A stretch of DNA of 64,000 nt from Candidatus Accumulibacter aalborgensis (GTDB lineage: Bacteria; Pseudomonadota; Gammaproteobacteria; Burkholderiales; Rhodocyclaceae), in NCBI RefSeq assembly GCF_900089955.1, contig NZ_FLQX01000127.1, positions 1 to 64,000 on the forward strand, read 5' to 3'. The notes under the pieces were generated by a model. It saw only the letters and a program-made list of their open reading frames with translations. It had not been told where the DNA came from and searched no databases. This document shows, one piece after another, positions 62,960 to 64,000 of the stretch; the first letter of the stretch is position 1; every line of letters starts with the position of its first letter. The position numbers and the translations under genes are program-made.

Positions 62960-63385
62960 CTATTGCTCAGGCGCTGCAACGGAACGCTTCCTGCGCGCCA
63001 GAAAATTGCGAAAGAGGTAATCGTTGTTGAGGATGTGGTCGACCAGCCATCTCTTGACGAACTTCATCGTATCCATCTCGAGGTGGAGATTCTTGTCTTC
63101 GAACGACTGGCAAAGCCTGAAGATGGTGTCAATCATCGCTTCATGAATTTGCTGGTGCTCGGCAAGCCCGGGGAAGCCGGCATCGAGCATGATGGCTTCC
63201 TCGTGCTGGAAGTGCACTTGCGCATAGGCCACCAGTTGATTGAGCAGGCGAGCAATGGACCGATGGTCACGTCTTTCGATCCAGTGGTCATGAAATGCGT
63301 TGATCAGACGAAATAACTCACGGTGTTCGCCATCGATGAGATCATTGCCGATCAAGTACTGGTTGGACCAGGAAAGCAGTGCCAT
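62960..63385 (-). CDS. Bacteriohemerythrin
   Basis: Oxygen-binding di-iron protein of 141 residues. The conserved metal ligands are visible: H and E in DGEHRELF and HFQHEEAIM, and histidines in HQQIHEAM and WLVDHI. It may store or sense oxygen. The ATG at 63385 matches the family start; the longer frame is not conserved. It is convergent with ychF, with no clear terminator in the 185 bp between. Confidence 0.93.
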   Translation of the reverse strand: MALLSWSNQYLIGNDLIDGEHRELFRLINAFHDHWIERRDHRSIARLLNQLVAYAQVHFQHEEAIMLDAGFPGLAEHQQIHEAMIDTIFRLCQSFEDKNLHLEMDTMKFVKRWLVDHILNNDYLFRNFLARRKRSVAAPEQ

Positions 63386-63650
63386 GGGGCCATTCTCCGC
63401 AGTGTGGTTACTATTTTTCAGGATACTCCGTTGCTCTTGCGGATGAAAGCTGCGGTGAGCAGCGGGATAAGCATGGTCACCGGTCAGCGACAACAACCGC
63501 AACCGGTTGACCGGTTCCCGGTGCTTTTCAAACGCCGTCGGGCACGAATGGCAGCCCTGTCGCTTGGTCGTTCTTCCCGCGTGTTATGATGGAAAGGCGG
63601 CTCTGGACACGGTCGCCGGGAAATTTGCCGGCAAGCAGGCGAGGAAGCAA

Positions 63651-64000
63651 ATGCGTACCGCGATAGCCTACGAACTCGATGCCAGTCAGTATGCGGCGCT
63701 ACTGAAACACAACCAGCAGCGTCTCATGCACCAGCGATCGTCGCTTGGTCGCCGGTCAATCTATCAGGCAACCTTGTTCCTGGTCTGCCTGGCCGTCGGT
63801 CTGCTCCTTGGCGAGGGCTGGTTCGGCAGTGGCGAGGGGAAGTGGTCGGCGTTGATGTTGCTCGTCGGCATCTTGCTTCTCGGCGTCCAGCACGCACTGT
63901 TCCAGAACAAGCTGTTGCGCGGGATAGCCGAAAGAAGCTGTCTTGTACGCGGGCCACGCGTTCTGCACGTCGCCGACGATGGCTTGCGCTGGGCAAGCGG
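63651..64000 (+). CDS. Two-helix membrane protein, 3'-truncated by window end
   Basis: Open to the end of the window, at least 116 residues. The ATG at 63651 has GAGGAAG upstream. It has a polar start (MRTAIAYELDASQYAALLKHNQQRL), two hydrophobic segments (about 45-60 and 73-88) and then a beta-rich part RVLHVADDGLRWAS. The layout resembles YcxB-like proteins, but this is tentative. It is divergent from the bacteriohemerythrin gene, with 265 bp between them that I could not interpret. Confidence 0.6.
   Translation, partial: MRTAIAYELDASQYAALLKHNQQRLMHQRSSLGRRSIYQATLFLVCLAVGLLLGEGWFGSGEGKWSALMLLVGILLLGVQHALFQNKLLRGIAERSCLVRGPRVLHVADDGLRWAS

Noticed and set aside
1-64000. CRISPR arrays
   Set aside because: No regularly spaced repeats of 25-40 bp were seen anywhere; the tandem repeats found are 10 and 18 bp without spacers.

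Overview
The window looks like chromosomal DNA from a GC-rich betaproteobacterium of the Rhodocyclales type; Candidatus Accumulibacter or a relative is plausible but not proven. The reasons are a PEP-CTERM protein behind a perfect sigma-54 promoter, a betaproteobacterial housekeeping order (TPR protein, lolB, ispE, tRNA-Gln, prs, rplY, pth, ychF), glyA-nrdR-ribD, an aryl-polyene-type cluster, a bacteriohemerythrin and many short palindromic repeats.

Layout. 0.2-1 kb: PEP-CTERM protein with sigma-54 promoter and terminator. 1-7.2 kb: a REP-associated tyrosine transposase (RAYT) whose stop overlaps the start of jetB, followed by jetC and jetD of a Wadjet (JetABCD/MksFEBG-like) anti-plasmid system. 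The kleisin gene jetA, normally first, is not in the window and the RAYT occupies its place. 7.3-13 kb: DUF937 protein, YefM-YoeB toxin-antitoxin, a small HMA-like protein, and a 1238-residue AsmA-family protein. 13.2-16.4 kb: polar amino-acid ABC transporter and an EamA exporter. 16.5-21.7 kb: glyA, nrdR, ribD (with an in-frame palindromic repeat insertion), then an acyltransferase and a glycosyltransferase that resemble aryl-polyene enzymes. 21.8-23.1 kb: Fur-box-controlled cupredoxin and FTR1 iron permease. 23.1-30.5 kb: a defence island on the minus strand with hsdR, a MITE-like repeat, hsdM, DUF4160 and DUF2442 genes, a two-TRD hsdS, and toxin-antitoxin remnants.

30.6-40.6 kb: a tightly overlapped minus-strand aryl-polyene-type operon. 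It holds an ACP, AMP-ligase, hotdog dehydratase, LpxL-like acyltransferase, LolA-like protein, MMPL exporter, polysaccharide deacetylase, ketosynthase, chain-length factor, second dehydratase and FabG-type reductase. Together these would build a polyunsaturated fatty-acid-like chain on an ACP and carry it to the outer membrane; the glycosyltransferase/acyltransferase pair at 20.2-21.7 kb may be its detached part. 40.7-44.8 kb: ThiF/MoeB-like enzyme, hypothetical protein, S41 protease and EnvC-like amidase activator. 44.8-48 kb: ArsR regulator, rhodanese, glutaredoxin, secB, SH3 protein, gpsA. 48.1-48.8 kb: BrnT-BrnA toxin-antitoxin with a well-defined promoter/operator. 49-55.8 kb: oxidoreductase, MBL hydrolase, fumC, c-type cytochrome-like protein, dynamin-like GTPase, mutM. 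55.8-62.8 kb: the housekeeping block. 62.9-64 kb: bacteriohemerythrin and a gene cut by the window end.

The points most worth a second look are the jetA-less Wadjet locus headed by a RAYT, the split aryl-polyene-type gene set, the repeat inserted in frame in ribD, and the DUF4160/DUF2442 genes inside the hsd operon. All domain and family calls are from reading the translated sequences; no database search was run.
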